Positions 11,820 to 24,000 of a stretch of 64,000 nucleotides of DNA are shown here, piece by piece. Both the position numbers and the translations under genes were made by a program. Source of the DNA: Citrus sinensis. Its lineage: Eukaryota > Streptophyta > Magnoliopsida > Sapindales > Rutaceae. Every line of letters starts with the position of its first letter. The first letter of the stretch is position 1. Below the pieces are notes generated by a model. That model saw nothing but the letters and a program-made list of their open reading frames with translations, had not been told where the DNA came from and made no database searches. The DNA lies in assembly GCF_022201045.2 (NCBI RefSeq), contig NC_068559.1, positions 28,527,501 through 28,591,500 of the forward strand, given 5' to 3'.

Positions 11820-12290
11820 GGAGATCTTCAAGGTGACCTCGGACAAGGCATACATCAAGCTGCAATTGATGATGCTGCCAAACGGAAACAATGGTACCCC
11901 TAACCCCCACCTAGTGGGTGGCTAAAGGCAAATGTCGACGCGCTGTTAATATAGATAAGCAACTGACGGGGCGGGAAGTTGCTAGTAGAGATTCTAACGG
12001 AAATCTTGTAGCAGCTTTAGTTAAAACCACTATATACTATGACAATGTAGCTTTGGCGGAAGCAACGGCTATAGATTGGGGAAAACAGGTGTCACAGAGA
12101 GCAGGCGTGGCTTCCTTAATCATGGAATAGGATTCTCAGGTGGTGGTTGAACTTTCAGGACTTCAAAGCTCAACATACATTAGATCCCGTAATGCCGTAG
12201 CCCGTTCCTTAGCCAAGCTGCCTTAGGAAGAAAATGAAACTGTTGTTTGGTTGTATAATATTCCAACATAAATCATGTATTTTCTTAACG
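11820..12290 (+). pseudogene. LINE-type RNase H-like (RVT_3) domain relic
   Basis: The plus strand reads, in pieces, PPPSGWLKANVDA, then SRDSNGNLVAALVKT, LAEATAIDWGKQ, DSQVVVELSG and NAVARSLAKL. This is the familiar order of the plant RNase H-like domain found at the 3' end of LINE ORF2 and in captured copies. The frame is interrupted by a stop before PPPSG, a frameshift just after NVDA, a TAG after SLIME (TAGGATTCTCAG) and another TAG after AKLP. No reverse transcriptase remains. It is a non-functional fragment. Confidence 0.65.
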
Positions 12291-12738
12291 GTTGATCTAA
12301 TGAAAGGATTAGTCTCTCAAGCCCCGTTCATGATTCATCTCGTACGTCACATGCGCTTAATAGTCAATATGCACACAATTCGATTGAAAAACTTTTACAG
12401 AAGGGTTAACACTTTTATTTGGAGCAAATATTTTGCATGCGGAAAAGATAGATACAAATCAAACGGCACAAAATCCTTCCGACTTCAGAATTCGGCAAGA
12501 GTCAAAATTCGGAGCAATAGAAGAGTGAAACTTCAGCCATACTTTAGTACTTTTCATGAGTTTGAAATTCGATTATGTTTTGGACCATCAAGGAACATGA
12601 GGGGTGGTGGGCGTACGTCTGCCCACTAAAATTCCGATATATTCTGCCTGGGAGTGGGTTATCATGCAAATTAATTGTTATGATAAAGATCATAACACTA
12701 ATACAATTACGTGAATGTAACATTGAGCAATCGTCGGC
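12291..12738. other. Spacer upstream of the MIR169 locus
   Basis: No gene is seen. It would contain the distal promoter of the MIR169 transcript. Confidence 0.35.
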
Positions 12739-12748
12739 CATAAATAGA
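12739..12748 (+). promoter_or_regulatory. TATA-like box of MIR169
   Basis: CATAAATAGAGG lies about 115 bases before the mature miRNA sequence. That spacing would give a short 5' leader before the hairpin. It is inferred from position and match to the plant TATAAATA consensus. Confidence 0.45.
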
Positions 12749-12844
12749 GGCTTCATGATTCATCAAAACACGCCATTTCATCAGCATCGGATTTGATGAT
12801 TTATCTATGTGTTAGAATTCAGGAGGAAGAGGTTCCCAGGTGAA

Positions 12845-13070
12845 GGTAAAGGTTCTCGTTTTGTAGCCAAGGATGACTTGCCTGGAGCCCCTCAACGGTA
12901 TTCTTACTTATTTATCATTTCTCAAAATATACGAGTTAATTAACATAAAATCAGATCACGAAGTAGAGTAGTGCTTACATTCTACTTCAAGAAAATGAAA
13001 GGACTGTAGTATCTTTGAGTGGTTTGCAGGCCATCTCCTTGGCTAGCAAGATGGCTCTTATCTCTCACGC
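12845..13070 (+). ncRNA. MIR169: MIR169 precursor
   Basis: The 5' arm at 12864-12884 is 21 nt, beginning TAGCCAAGGATGACTTGC and ending CTG, which is the miR169h-n type mature sequence. The 3' arm near 13027-13047 reads CAGGCCATCTCCTTGGCTAG and pairs with it almost throughout: TAGCCAAGGA against TCCTTGGCTA, and CCTG against CAGG, with a small internal loop at the middle. Pairing continues inward (GAGCCCCTCAACGGTA against TATCTTTGAGTGGTTT), so the star strand is about 13029-13047. The loop of about 140 nt is long but normal for plant MIR169. miR169 directs cleavage of NF-YA transcription factor mRNAs and responds to drought, nitrogen and cold in many species. It lies between COL14 and GILP on the opposite strand and has its own TATA-like box. 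No second miR169 core was noticed in the window. Confidence 0.92.
12864..12884 (+). ncRNA. miR169: Mature miR169 (5' arm)
   Basis: 21 nt starting with T, as preferred by AGO1. By recall it matches the Arabidopsis miR169h-n form base for base. The target class is NF-YA mRNAs, usually in the 3' untranslated region. Confidence 0.9.
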
Positions 13071-13827
13071 TGGACCGAACCTTCTTCTCAATGGCAGCAT
13101 TACTTGCTTGAGTAGATAATGAACTTTCAAAGACACAAGTAGAGGGACATATTAACTAAGTTCACATGCTGTACTGTCCATCTATCTTTTCATCAGTAAT
13201 TAAAACATAGTTGTAACCCTACACAGCAAACAGCCAACAGGAAAAAATTTGAGGGAGGTCCGCCTACTTGTTAGAAATTTATGCAAAAGATCAAATGCTT
13301 TCTTTACAAACTCTGAAAACATTTATAAGCATTTTTGAGTCATGGCATCAAGTGATTGATATATTGTATCGCATTCATGCAAATGTGGCTTTCATGACAA
13401 ACTGCAATCAAGTGCCGCAGTTAGCATTTTTTATTACCTTCCTGTACAGGGTTGAGATTACGATGAAAACTATCATTAAACACATTATAAAGAGAAATTC
13501 TTGCAGCACCAGTCTATGACCAGGGGTTTTGGCCATTCTCACCCATGCAAACCTTGCAACCCCAAATAGGCATTACTAAGGAACATGCAAAACATTCCAA
13601 AAGAGGATTCTAAGTAAATCTGAGAAGCATAAACTTTATGATACATAAATATATAGAAAAATAACATTGTTTATACACTATTGTAAAGTTTATTCATCAA
13701 CAGCTTTGTTTACAACTCCATCTATAGACAAGATGCAACTGAAAGAGTATCTGATAATATAGGAGAGCTCATACAATCTAGAGGAAAAAGCATAGACATG
13801 ATACAATTTAATAGGCCTTACACAACA
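13071..13827. other. Downstream of MIR169; 3' flank of GILP
   Basis: No gene is seen. The last 150 bases probably hold the 3' untranslated region of the minus-strand GILP gene. The short plus-strand frame at 13268-13519 shows nothing recognisable. Confidence 0.4.
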
Positions 13828-15044
13828 CTAAGCAGGCAATGCGAAGCTCAACTGCGTCCAGTGTGGAGGATCCATCACAGCGCAGATGTCTCTTTTCTCA
13901 AAATTGGCAACCTGAACCAAGAGCCAAAGCCAGAGTAAATCACAATCTTTGAAATGAAAACACACCATGAGTGACTAGGACAAAACTACAGAAGAGAATA
14001 TGACTGAAACAATTGCTTACCTTTTCATTGCATGAAGGGCAGTAGTGATACTTATGCCAAAGGCAGTCCATTGAAGGGCAAAGAAAGCATATGCCAAGAA
14101 AGAATGGCATCATACAACCAACAACAGCTGCCGAACTTGGCTTTGATCTGGGTTTCGCATTGAAATAAAGACCCGATAAGGGGGAAAAAAAAGAGTAAAA
14201 TAACTGAGTAACTGACTAATAATTTGAAACAAGAAATTAAGTGTAATGCATAGAAAAAAGTGTAGAATTCATAGATGAATGGCAATTCTTCTAAATTTCT
14301 AATTACTCAAATCTGTGTTTAAGGAAACAGAACTTCAAGAAAAATATGTAAATGATTGAATTGAAGGAATGTAGCTTGTTAGCAATAATTAATCAACAAA
14401 AACAAAAACATTGAGTTTGAGCTCCCTTTTGCTTTCTGTTAATCAGAGCATCAGTAAGCCAATTACAGATTCAGAGTTCGTGCAGCTCTATAAGCATGGG
14501 AAAGGGGCGACCAAACAAGTTGAAAAACTTCCAAATTAACACAAATTCTAACGGTAATGTTAATTAGACTTAAGCTTTCTTCCATTTTACCACCCAAAAA
14601 TAATCAGGCTTCAGGGTTTTCACAGATTTTGCTTCTTCTTGATTATGTATTTTAATATTTTTCATATAGCTTCAAACTATGGAATGACAAAAATGGTCTC
14701 CTTTTCGCCATTTAAGAACTGTATTCAACGCGACGGCAACAACTAATTCAATTCATTGAAAAATATTTCAATTACTGCTCACTTATTATAATCAGCAAGG
14801 TCACGCAAGATACGAGACAAAAACAAAAACCCTGGAAATGTAACCAATACCTGACTTGGGTAACGCCGGAATTGCCACAGTAAACGCAGCTGAAGGGAGC
14901 GGGAGTATCCCGATAAATCGTTTGTTGAATCGGAATTCCCATGGGATCGCCGAGTATGGCGTTTGGCGGGATCTCTCCCTTTTGGTACGGATTCTGTCCC
15001 ACGTAGAACGGAACTCCGACCACCGGTTCGTCGTTTTTCGCCAT
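13828..15044 (-). CDS. GILP: GILP-type LITAF-domain membrane protein
   Basis: Three exons (14851-15044, 14021-14147, 13828-13911) give 134 residues, the usual size of plant LITAF-domain proteins. The N terminus has the GILP signature GVPFYVGQNPYQ and GDPMGIPIQQTIYRDTPAPF. The LITAF domain follows: a first knuckle CVYCGNSG, a hydrophobic membrane-anchoring centre (AAVVGCMMPFFLGICFLCPS), then a second knuckle HYCPSCNEKVANFEK with the two zinc-ligand cysteines. The C terminus is DPPHWTQLSFALPA. In Arabidopsis, GILP is a plasma-membrane protein that binds LSD1 and restrains hypersensitive cell death. All splice sites are GT-AG and phases agree. The start is the only upstream in-frame ATG. Confidence 0.95.
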
Positions 15045-15186
15045 TTCTCAAAACTGTTTCGGAATCCGATACGGAGGCCGAGATCGATCAAAATTTTGAC
15101 GTGCAACTTTTATTCTTTAATTTGTTGTTGTTCGGATTTGAATTTTTATTACAAAAGCAACCTGTGATGAGCTGGTCTGCTCCGGC

Positions 15187-15196
15187 CATTTATATA
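15187..15196 (-). promoter_or_regulatory. TATA box of GILP
   Basis: The minus strand reads TATATAAATGG about 145 bases upstream of the GILP start, a normal spacing for a TATA box and a 110-base 5' leader. Confidence 0.5.
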
Positions 15197-18100
15197 AATG
15201 TTATAGGTAGATTTCCCAAAACGTCCTCGGAAACGCGAATGCGGTCTTTAGACGGCATCTACTTTCAGAAAAAATTCCCCCCCCCCCCCTAAATGACTAT
15301 TATGCTATTAATTTTTTTTTAAAAAAAATAACAACTGATTCACGACCGGAAAATGTGTGTTTTTCTTTTTATATTCCTGATAGAATTAAAAGATTTATAG
15401 TAAAATATATTTCTAAGTTATAAATATCTGATCGTTCATTTATTTGGTTATTATATCAACTTTACAAATGAACAGTTAATTTTCTTTTCCTTTCAAATTT
15501 TAACTCAAATTATTATGTGGGCCTTGCTACATTACCCACAATATTTTATTATCTGAAGATAACACTGGAATTTTCTGGCTGGAAGCTTCTAATAATTGAA
15601 TTTGGAAAAAAACAAAAAAAAAAAGAGAGAACAAAATGCTTTCTAGAATACATACATAAAAGACATGTTTTCCGAATTTAATCGGCCAAACTTTGACCAC
15701 ATAAAAATCGTTGAGTCGTGGGACAGTCTATTGCAGTGGGTTTCACTGTAAAATTCACGAATACTTTTAATATTAAAACTTAGTGGATCCTACTATAAAA
15801 AATATATATATATATATTTAGTGGATCCCACTATAGAATCCTCTACACCGCTGCAAAATGTTGACCAAGTCAAGATCACCGACAAATACGATGCTTCATT
15901 CGGCCCAAACAATTGGATCTTGTTTCTTCGATTTAAAATCCAAGCATGTTCGATGAAGCCCGTTAAAAGCCCTGTCCATTCGTCTGTCTTAGAAGTGATA
16001 CAAATAAAGATGCAACCCCAAGAATTAAGTTTTAAATTCTAGGCTTCATTTATTTATTTGTATTTAATTGTCTTTTAAAAAATTTAGGGGAGTGGTTAAA
16101 GTTTAAATTAATTTGTTTACCCCGCTCCCCCCCCCCCCCCCCCCCGCCCCCCACCCCAAGATTCGAACACAATTATCTAGCCACATTATAACACTTGAAA
16201 GCCATTTAGTCGGGGACAAAAAAGTAGTTATAATAAGAAGTATTAATTTCTTATTTGTCATATGGTCTCAAATACATTGCATGACCCAAAAAAATATCAG
16301 TACGATCACTTTTAGGAAAATAAAGTTAGTCTTAATGGAGAAGTAAAACTCTATTGTTTGGAGAAAAATAAAATAAAATAAAATAAACGAATCTATTGAG
16401 TTTCATATATTTCCAAAGAGATGGGGATACAAAAATTATAGTCACTTTAATGGCTATTATAGTGCACTGATGATCTTATCTCCCTCTAAATAAATTGATA
16501 TCACTAATAGAAGTGGATTTAGACACTCATTGGGTCTTTATTATTAATTTTTTTTATAGTGCTTATCAAATCATTTTGATTGTACATAAATAAACCCACG
16601 AGGAGCATCCATTCACGGATCTTATTCTTGTTTGAGTCAAGATTAATAAAATCCCCTACAAGTTCACGCAATGTTTTTTTTTTTTTTTTTTTGGTTAATG
16701 GTTATGGAAGGCTTTCAGCTTTTTTAAGTACTTGTGTGAATGTGGTATTAATTAGTATCCCGTGATTAAAAAAAAAGAAAAAGAAAAAAATAAATAACTT
16801 AAATAACCTAAGATATTAAGGTTGGTTCGATACTGCGCTTTCTGGATTGGTTGTTTGAAGCACGTAATCACCGCTTATCGTTTTGCTTATACTTAAAATC
16901 GGAAACCATTCTCCGCTCCTGGGCTTTGACAAAAAAGCACAAATGGGCACGACCAATTCCCAAAATGCGTACACAATTCCATACAAAATTCTAGGCTCCA
17001 GCTGTACGCATTTTTTTTTTTAAAAATAATAAAAAATAAAAAATAAATATGAAAATGCAGCAACACTCGCTCAACCCAAGAGAGACAAAGAGAACGAGAA
17101 TTAGATTAATTTTATAATAATAGAACATGTTTATCCGTGCAAGAAGACTTCTATAGATGCCTCTCTATCTATGCGTAAAAAAGTGTTAGTTAATTGTATA
17201 AAAATGTGTGGAGTGTTGGCGTTAATAAACAAAAAAGTAGCACGCCCAAGACCAAGAGCACTAACGAGGGCATGTTCTAGCGAAGGAGGAATGAATGGGG
17301 AAACTCGCCAAAACATGCCACCTTTTAATCAATTTTTTAGGGAGAAGGATTAATCATGCACCCCCCCTCCCCACAAAACAAAACGCACATAAACTAATAT
17401 TATGATTAAACCTTACATTGACGGATCTCATTAAATTACATATATTATGTATTTTTATTTATTTGGGAAACATTTTATGTATCATGTATCTCTACTTTTT
17501 TTTTTATTTTTAGATCTATGTAATAATAAGATTAGTTTCGTAAAAAAAGACAATTCTTTTTTTTTTTAGGTTTTGATGGTTTTTTTTTGTTCTAGTTTTT
17601 GACAGTTTTACTCCATTTTTTAAAAAAATTGAATTTGTTTTAAGGAGAGTAATGTTATTTGTACATAGAATAGAATTGTACAGAAAACTACAAATGACAA
17701 ATAAATGAAGACACTTCTGCATTAAAAAAGAAAAAGAAAAAGAAAAAGAAAAAGAATTAATAAAATTAACTAATTTATTTTTTACTAAAAAAATTTCTTA
17801 TTTTACCGGTGACATGTAACCTTGTGTGCAAAAAACATTACTCTTTTGAGAAATAATTTACGAATGCAAGAAAGCGATGCATCCCAGGGATCCAGATCAC
17901 AAGGGAATATTAGTGCAAAGAAAAAGAGGGGTGATGGGTGTCAGAAACTGAACAAGTTTCAGAAAAAGATTCCACATCAGGGAAAAAAAAATCCTGTTGA
18001 TTTTGGTCCTATCTGCTAAAAATTTGAACAAACAGCAGGCCCCTATACCCCCCGTACCATCTCGTGAAGTTATAATTATTATTTAATATTTAATTCAAAG

Positions 18101-20031
18101 TATGAACGAACGTATGCATATCGCGTACAGGTACAAAATAAAATACAAACTTGCTTTCTCATCAAATTTTTCAGAAAGCAGCTACAGGCGGCGGCTCCCC
18201 CAATACATTCGGCCTGGCGACTCTTTACTTAATACGCTCGTCTGTTTCTCTTTGTCCATTCCCTCCATTCTTTGTTCCAAAAATTAAATCCCTGTTCGAT
18301 TTCTATCGCTCAGTTCGCTCAATTTGTTTAACTAATGGCTTTTGAAGATTTAGTAGGTTTCGATAGCGAACCATACTCGTCAGTCAAGCATTTCAATTCA
18401 ACAAAATTACTGTACATTGGCTTGCCAAGGCCTTATTCTCTACATTTTCATCTTCGTTCGCTCACAATCTGGTTTTGGCAATTAGACGTACAAAATCATT
18501 AACTTACGAGATTAGAGTGCTTGGTTGACTGGCAAAGGTGCAATAACGCGGCATTCGTTTGCATCCCCTTTATGTGGTTTTGTTTGACTTTTGAACAGAC
18601 AATTTTTAATGTCGTTTTGACTTTTCATGAGCGTGCAAGCAAATTATTTGCGCTTTTCTGTAGATGATGATAAAAAATAATAATAATTAGATTTGATATA
18701 ATCTCTAATTACATTGTTCCTTAGATTGACCGACTTCTTAGCAATACGTAGTTTGGAAGCTTTCGCACTTCATAAAATACAGCTTTTATATGTAACTTTG
18801 TGTGTGGCAGGAACTTGGAAGTTGAACAACTAATTCTACAAATCTAAAACTCTCTAATTAAATCACTTATTATTATATCTATGTAAAAAGTTTATTATAT
18901 GTCGAACACTTAGGTTGCGCCATAACAAAGTATTGACAAATATTTATTAAAAGTGTTAATAATGCTATTGCATTCAGGGGGCACGGTCATATATATCTTA
19001 AACAAATGTTTAAAAATGTAAGTGCGGACAAAGTGCTTGGTTAGAAGTGAAGTCATTTGGTTCACTTAATCAATTTAAAATATGATACAAGTCTTCAAAA
19101 ATCAACCAACATCATAAAAATAAGAAAATTAATTAATGAACCATGCAGATCTTCAATTCAAATTTTCTATAGGAACTTAACCGAATATTTTTCAAATAAT
19201 TTTTTTTTTTATAATTACCCACCTAAGTTTGAATAAGAAGCTAAAAAATTAATATAAGCTTAATTTACTCATTTCTCTAACGTTAAAAAAAATCAAAATT
19301 CAAGCAGATTAATGAATTGCCTACCCCCAAGGCTAAAAGCTTTTCACCTTGGGAAAGTTCATTAAAAGCATTTCTGACTTTGAGCCAATGTATAAAATTG
19401 AAGCATGTACCGGTACATATAATACAGCAAATAGCCCAAGGTTGCCGCAGCACGCGTGCATAACAGCGAGTGCGAGTAGCAGAAGGCATCCGCCACTTGA
19501 GAAATCCACCAACTTAATCGAAAAGGAGAAACTGTTAAAGAAAGTTGCGGCAATTCTTGTTGATAACTGCAAAAAAAAAATTTTACTTGTTCCCTGCATT
19601 TTACACAAACTCTCCTTTTTTTAAAACCTCCCAAAGAGTCCATTTAAGTTGAAACAATTTTCAAATCAAATACAATTATCCAAGCAGCTGCAGCTGCATG
19701 GGTCATGTCATATCACGCGCCACTCATTTGAACCAAATACTAGTGTAATAGATTGATGCGAGACAAAAACGCAAAGGATTCCTGAAGCTGACAGTTTCGG
19801 GCCCACTCAGGAGTTCCTGTCCATTACTCCCACGCGCATTCACAGAGTGTGACCCGATAATCCTGTCTTCAAATTCAAAGACTCAAAAACCACCACTCCT
19901 CCATTTCCTCTACTTTATTCATATTCTCTCCTTCAAAATCTCTCCTTTCGTTAACAGATTTCGTATCACTACTCGCTAGCCACTACCAAATATTTCTCCG
20001 GATTTTGTTATTGAAGATAGGGAAAAAGAAA
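15197..20031. other. 5-kb intergenic region between GILP and the WW-domain gene
   Basis: No convincing gene on either strand. It contains a TATATA tract flanked by two copies of TTAGTGGATCC(T/C)ACTATA (about 15780-15835), a C-rich run (about 16124-16152), several AAAAAG and poly-T runs, and short open frames (for example 16113-16346 and 19333-19643 on both strands) without domain features. The last 150 bases include the likely 5' untranslated region of the plus-strand WW-domain gene. Confidence 0.4.
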
Positions 20032-21092
20032 ATGACAGCACCGAACATGTCGACAATCACAGAATCCTTAGAGAGGTCGCTCCGGAATTGTTCGCTGAAT
20101 AATCATCAAAGAAGAAGCGGCGTTAATGGAGGCCGAGGCATAGGAAGATCATCAAGCTCAGATGATCATATTAACAACAACGATGATCTCCAAAACGGCG
20201 ACGCCACTTTAGAGCTCAATTCACATATGTCGCTTCCTTATCATTGGGAGCAATGTCTCGATTTAAAGGTTAGCCCTTTTTTTTTTTTTCTTTCTTTTCT
20301 TGAGTTACAAAATACAGTTCCTTTCGTTTTACAGAAGCAATAAATGAGGAGCCATAGCAGATCTTGTGCTTTCTTTGTTGCTTCCTGAAAGTGGAATATG
20401 GTCTTATTGATTCTTTATTGCCTTTTGTATATTCGCTCTGCCGCGTAATTATTATAGTTAAGGTATTTGCCGGTCTCTCTTTCTCCAACACATACACTCA
20501 ATATTATTAGATCAATATTAGGGTTAATCACCAAAACCCTAAAAAGAGCAGACCTTTTTTTTTTACCCCTTTTGAAGGAAAATTTATTGATGTAGGCCAA
20601 TTTGATTTTGATTAGGAGCTTTTTTTTTTTATTTAAATTTATTTTTAAATTTGATATTGTGGTGTTTGTTTGTTTGTTTTTTCCGCTTTCGTTCTGCCGA
20701 CGCTGACTGCGTGTGTTAATTTTTGATGTGTGGGTGTGTGTTGGCAGACGGGAGAGATTTATTACATAAACTGGAGGAATGGGATGAAAGCAAAGGAGGA
20801 TCCGAGAACAACGGCAGAGTCAAGTGGAGATTTCTATTACTCAGAAGAAGAAGATGAAGATGAAGATAGCTCGTATGATAGTGAAGAGTCAACATCAGAA
20901 TCATCTCCAGCTCCATCATCAAAAGAACATTATCATCGATCAGTGAAGGACAACAATAACAATAACGTTTTGGTGGTGGCTGGTTGCAAGAGCTGTCTCA
21001 TGTACTTCATGGTGCCTAAGCAAGTCGAAGATTGCCCCAAATGTAATGGCCAACTTCTTCATTTTGATCGATCTGAAAATGAATCTCCTTGA
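20032..21092 (+). CDS. CFL1: WW-domain protein, CURLY FLAG LEAF 1 type
   Basis: Two exons (20032-20268 and 20748-21092) join in phase to 193 residues. The WW domain (LPYHWEQCLDLK, then TGEIYYINWRNGMKAKEDPR) is split by the intron exactly between LDLK and TGEI. It keeps the first W and a second aromatic/W region. An acidic serine-rich stretch (EEEDEDEDSSYDSEEST) follows. A C-terminal zinc-ribbon-like module has CKSC and CPKC pairs (GCKSCLMYFMVPKQ, DCPKCNGQLLHFD). This is the layout of rice CFL1 and Arabidopsis AtCFL1/AtCFL2; AtCFL1 binds the HD-ZIP IV factor HDG1 and represses cuticle development. The ATG at 20032 is used; a second at 20047 (MSTITESLERSL) would also give a normal family N terminus. 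Confidence 0.9.
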
Positions 21093-24000
21093 ATCGGATT
21101 CCCTCTCACTATTTTTCTTTTTCTTATTTCATTTTACATTTTTATTTTTTTGTCCGTGCTTTATGGTGCCTGTGATTATGAAGAATTTCTGTGTGGAATT
21201 AATGAAAGAAATGCAAGACAAATATGATTAATTAATTTAGTTTCATTCTTCCTAATCCTCTCTCCTCCTTTAGTTTCCTTTTCCTCTAATAATATTTTAG
21301 TATCCAGTCCCCGCTGAAACAGCTTTAAAGCTTTCAAAGGAATTAACCAGCAAGAAGGTCACAACTTTTGTATACCATAGTTAAGAAGATTGGTTCTTGC
21401 TTGTATGGTTCGTGGACGGACATACTGTTCTTTCTAATTTGCTAGGTTCAATTAGTTGTTGCATTTTTCTCCAGTTTTCGGATCACATTACAACTTTCAG
21501 TCTCAAATTTTCGAAAAGGTTAAAGGAACACACCCTATCCGTCCAGTAATTTTAAGGAAAATCTATTGTCCAGGATTAAGTGAAATATAAAGAAAAAATA
21601 GTTAAAAGGGTAAACACGATGTGGTGGGAGTCCGCCCTGGGGGCATTAACATTATCCTCTGAGATTCAAGTTTCCGGCAGCTCTGTGCAGATGGACTCCA
21701 CTCAGCACACGCATACTCGTAAAAGTAAGAGTAATCATGGACTCCATTGACGTTTACGAATTATTCAATTTGGATCCAATCAAAAGATGTGCACATGTGC
21801 ATTGTGTGTATAAAAACTAATCTACGTATTTCTATACGATCATCCCGCCGTACAAGAAGGTTTTGATCTGTTTTTTTTTTTTTTTTTTTTTTTTTAAATA
21901 TTAACCAATGAACAGGTAATTGAAAGGAGAAGGTGTCCAAAACATGATGTGTATGTTCCAATCACGACGCAACACGTAAATTCTTTTCGTAGCACACCCA
22001 CTTTCTGTTATGCTTTTGGTCAACTGCTTCCGTCCGTTTGACAAACTGCAATCACGTTTAAAACTAGTCTCTGTGACTCATCATTAAGGTGCTTTAATTA
22101 TTAACGAATCAACAAAACATGGCAAATCAATGAACTGATGCTCCCCCGGTTTTCATGACCCAAAATAAAATTATGCTTAAAAAAAATTGTATTAGATTCA
22201 TGTATGGTTGAATTTTGCAAGTTGTAACACCGTCAAAATTTTGGACTTTTACCCAATTGACAAAATGAAAAGTGGATGGCAATGGCATCGATCGAGCAAG
22301 AAAATGATCGATGGGTCAGAGAATAAATTCTGTATCTTTGAAACATCACATATTACTGTAAAAACCTCAGGTTAGATGCCTATAATTGAATCCGACGTGT
22401 TATTCGTTAATGACTACTCACTTCAAGCATCTAACAGGTCTTCCCTTCCCTACTGTAAATGTCATTTCTTAGATTTTTTTTTAAAAAATAAATATTATAT
22501 ATGTTCAAATTACATTAGAATTTTAATAAATTAATAGTCTTGAAATTATAAAAAATTATTAATTTAATTAATATTAATAAGTTAATAATTTATAAGATAA
22601 TATCACATTCGTGATAGGAATTTTTATTAAGTATAGAGATAGTATAATTAAATAATGTAGTGATTCTATTGAGTTGTATGATATCATTTTGATTTGATCT
22701 TTCTTAAGTGGATCAATCACTTAATAATCTTTTGACTGGATTATGATTACATCGTAACTCGTTAGAGAAGACAAAATATTGAGTTGATCTCTCTCTTATT
22801 TCTCTTAACATAGCACATACAATATAACAATATTTCTCATCTAAAAGATATTAACCAAAAAAAAAGTAACAATAACTAATTAAACGCTAAAAGCATTGCA
22901 CCATCATAGACATATCATGTGCATTTATTTTTAAATTAATTAATTATTAATTAGGTCCTATAAAAAAATAAGATTCTTTTGAAAATTTATTCTTTAATTA
23001 AAATTATCAATTTATCGAGTATTAGTTTAAGAAAGTTCTACCGTACATATTATCAAAATAAAAATTTATACGAATCTATCAATGGAGTAAAGTCACATTT
23101 CTGATAGCCGAGCCTTCGTTGACACAATCAACCTCACAAATACGGGCAGAAAACTCGAACCCATTTTCACTAATTTAACACCCGGTTTGTTTCTAATTAT
23201 TTGTTAATTGAGTCAATTTGGGTGGAATTTTCACATTACAGATATGCCCCCCGTAAGTTTTCTCTCTCTCTCTTTTTTTTTTTTTTTCCCTTGGCCGATG
23301 CAAATTGATTAGATGGGTAACCGAAATTTTGTTAACCGTGTCTTCCACTGAAATAAAATATATATTACCAGTCGGTCATTATCCTCAAATTAAATAAAGA
23401 ACGTATATCATCGAGGGACTTGGTAAGTTAGATATGTCGTAACTTGGCAGTTGGCTATTATTGAATACTAATAAAGAAATTTAAAAAAAAAAAACCACAA
23501 TTTTCTAATAGATTATTTTTTTTTTCTAATAGAATTGAATGCGATTAAAAAAAAAATAACAACATTACGATAGAAACAAGAATAGGATGAGCAGCTTTTC
23601 TCAGTGTGTGACTTGTGAGTGGTCACCACATGATTCAAATTTACAGCTCCAGGAAAGGATTTAACCTTCTCCAGCGACCTGTTTCTTTCTTAAAGGTGTA
23701 AAACTGTTTTGGGGGGGGGGGAAGCAACAATAATAAAACCGGGGTAGGACTAGGACATAGATTCTTCAGGGTCGTTTGCTCTAAAACACCAGTAGGTTAC
23801 TATTGTTTTAACTTTTTAAGAATGGACACACACCAAGTCCCTTTATAATTTAGACCGTCATTTTCAATGTTGTGCGTACATCTCGTTTATTGTTCCTTTG
23901 GGGAAACCAATCTCATTAATATAGTTAAATAAGAATATGATTGTATGTTTGATGATGAGTATTTTCATTTTTTGAAAGGATAGGGGGTCACTAAAGGCAA

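Noticed and set aside
12820-13130. Minus-strand coding-like phrases (IEKKVRSSVRDK, LGYKTRTFTFTW)
   Set aside because: First taken as exons, but they are the complement of the MIR169 hairpin arms; the pairing explains the apparent signal.
16113-16346. Proline-rich plus-strand frame
   Set aside because: Created by a poly-C run; no gene context.
19333-19643. Several overlapping open frames on both strands
   Set aside because: They overlap in three or more frames, with no domain and no splice context; chance openness.
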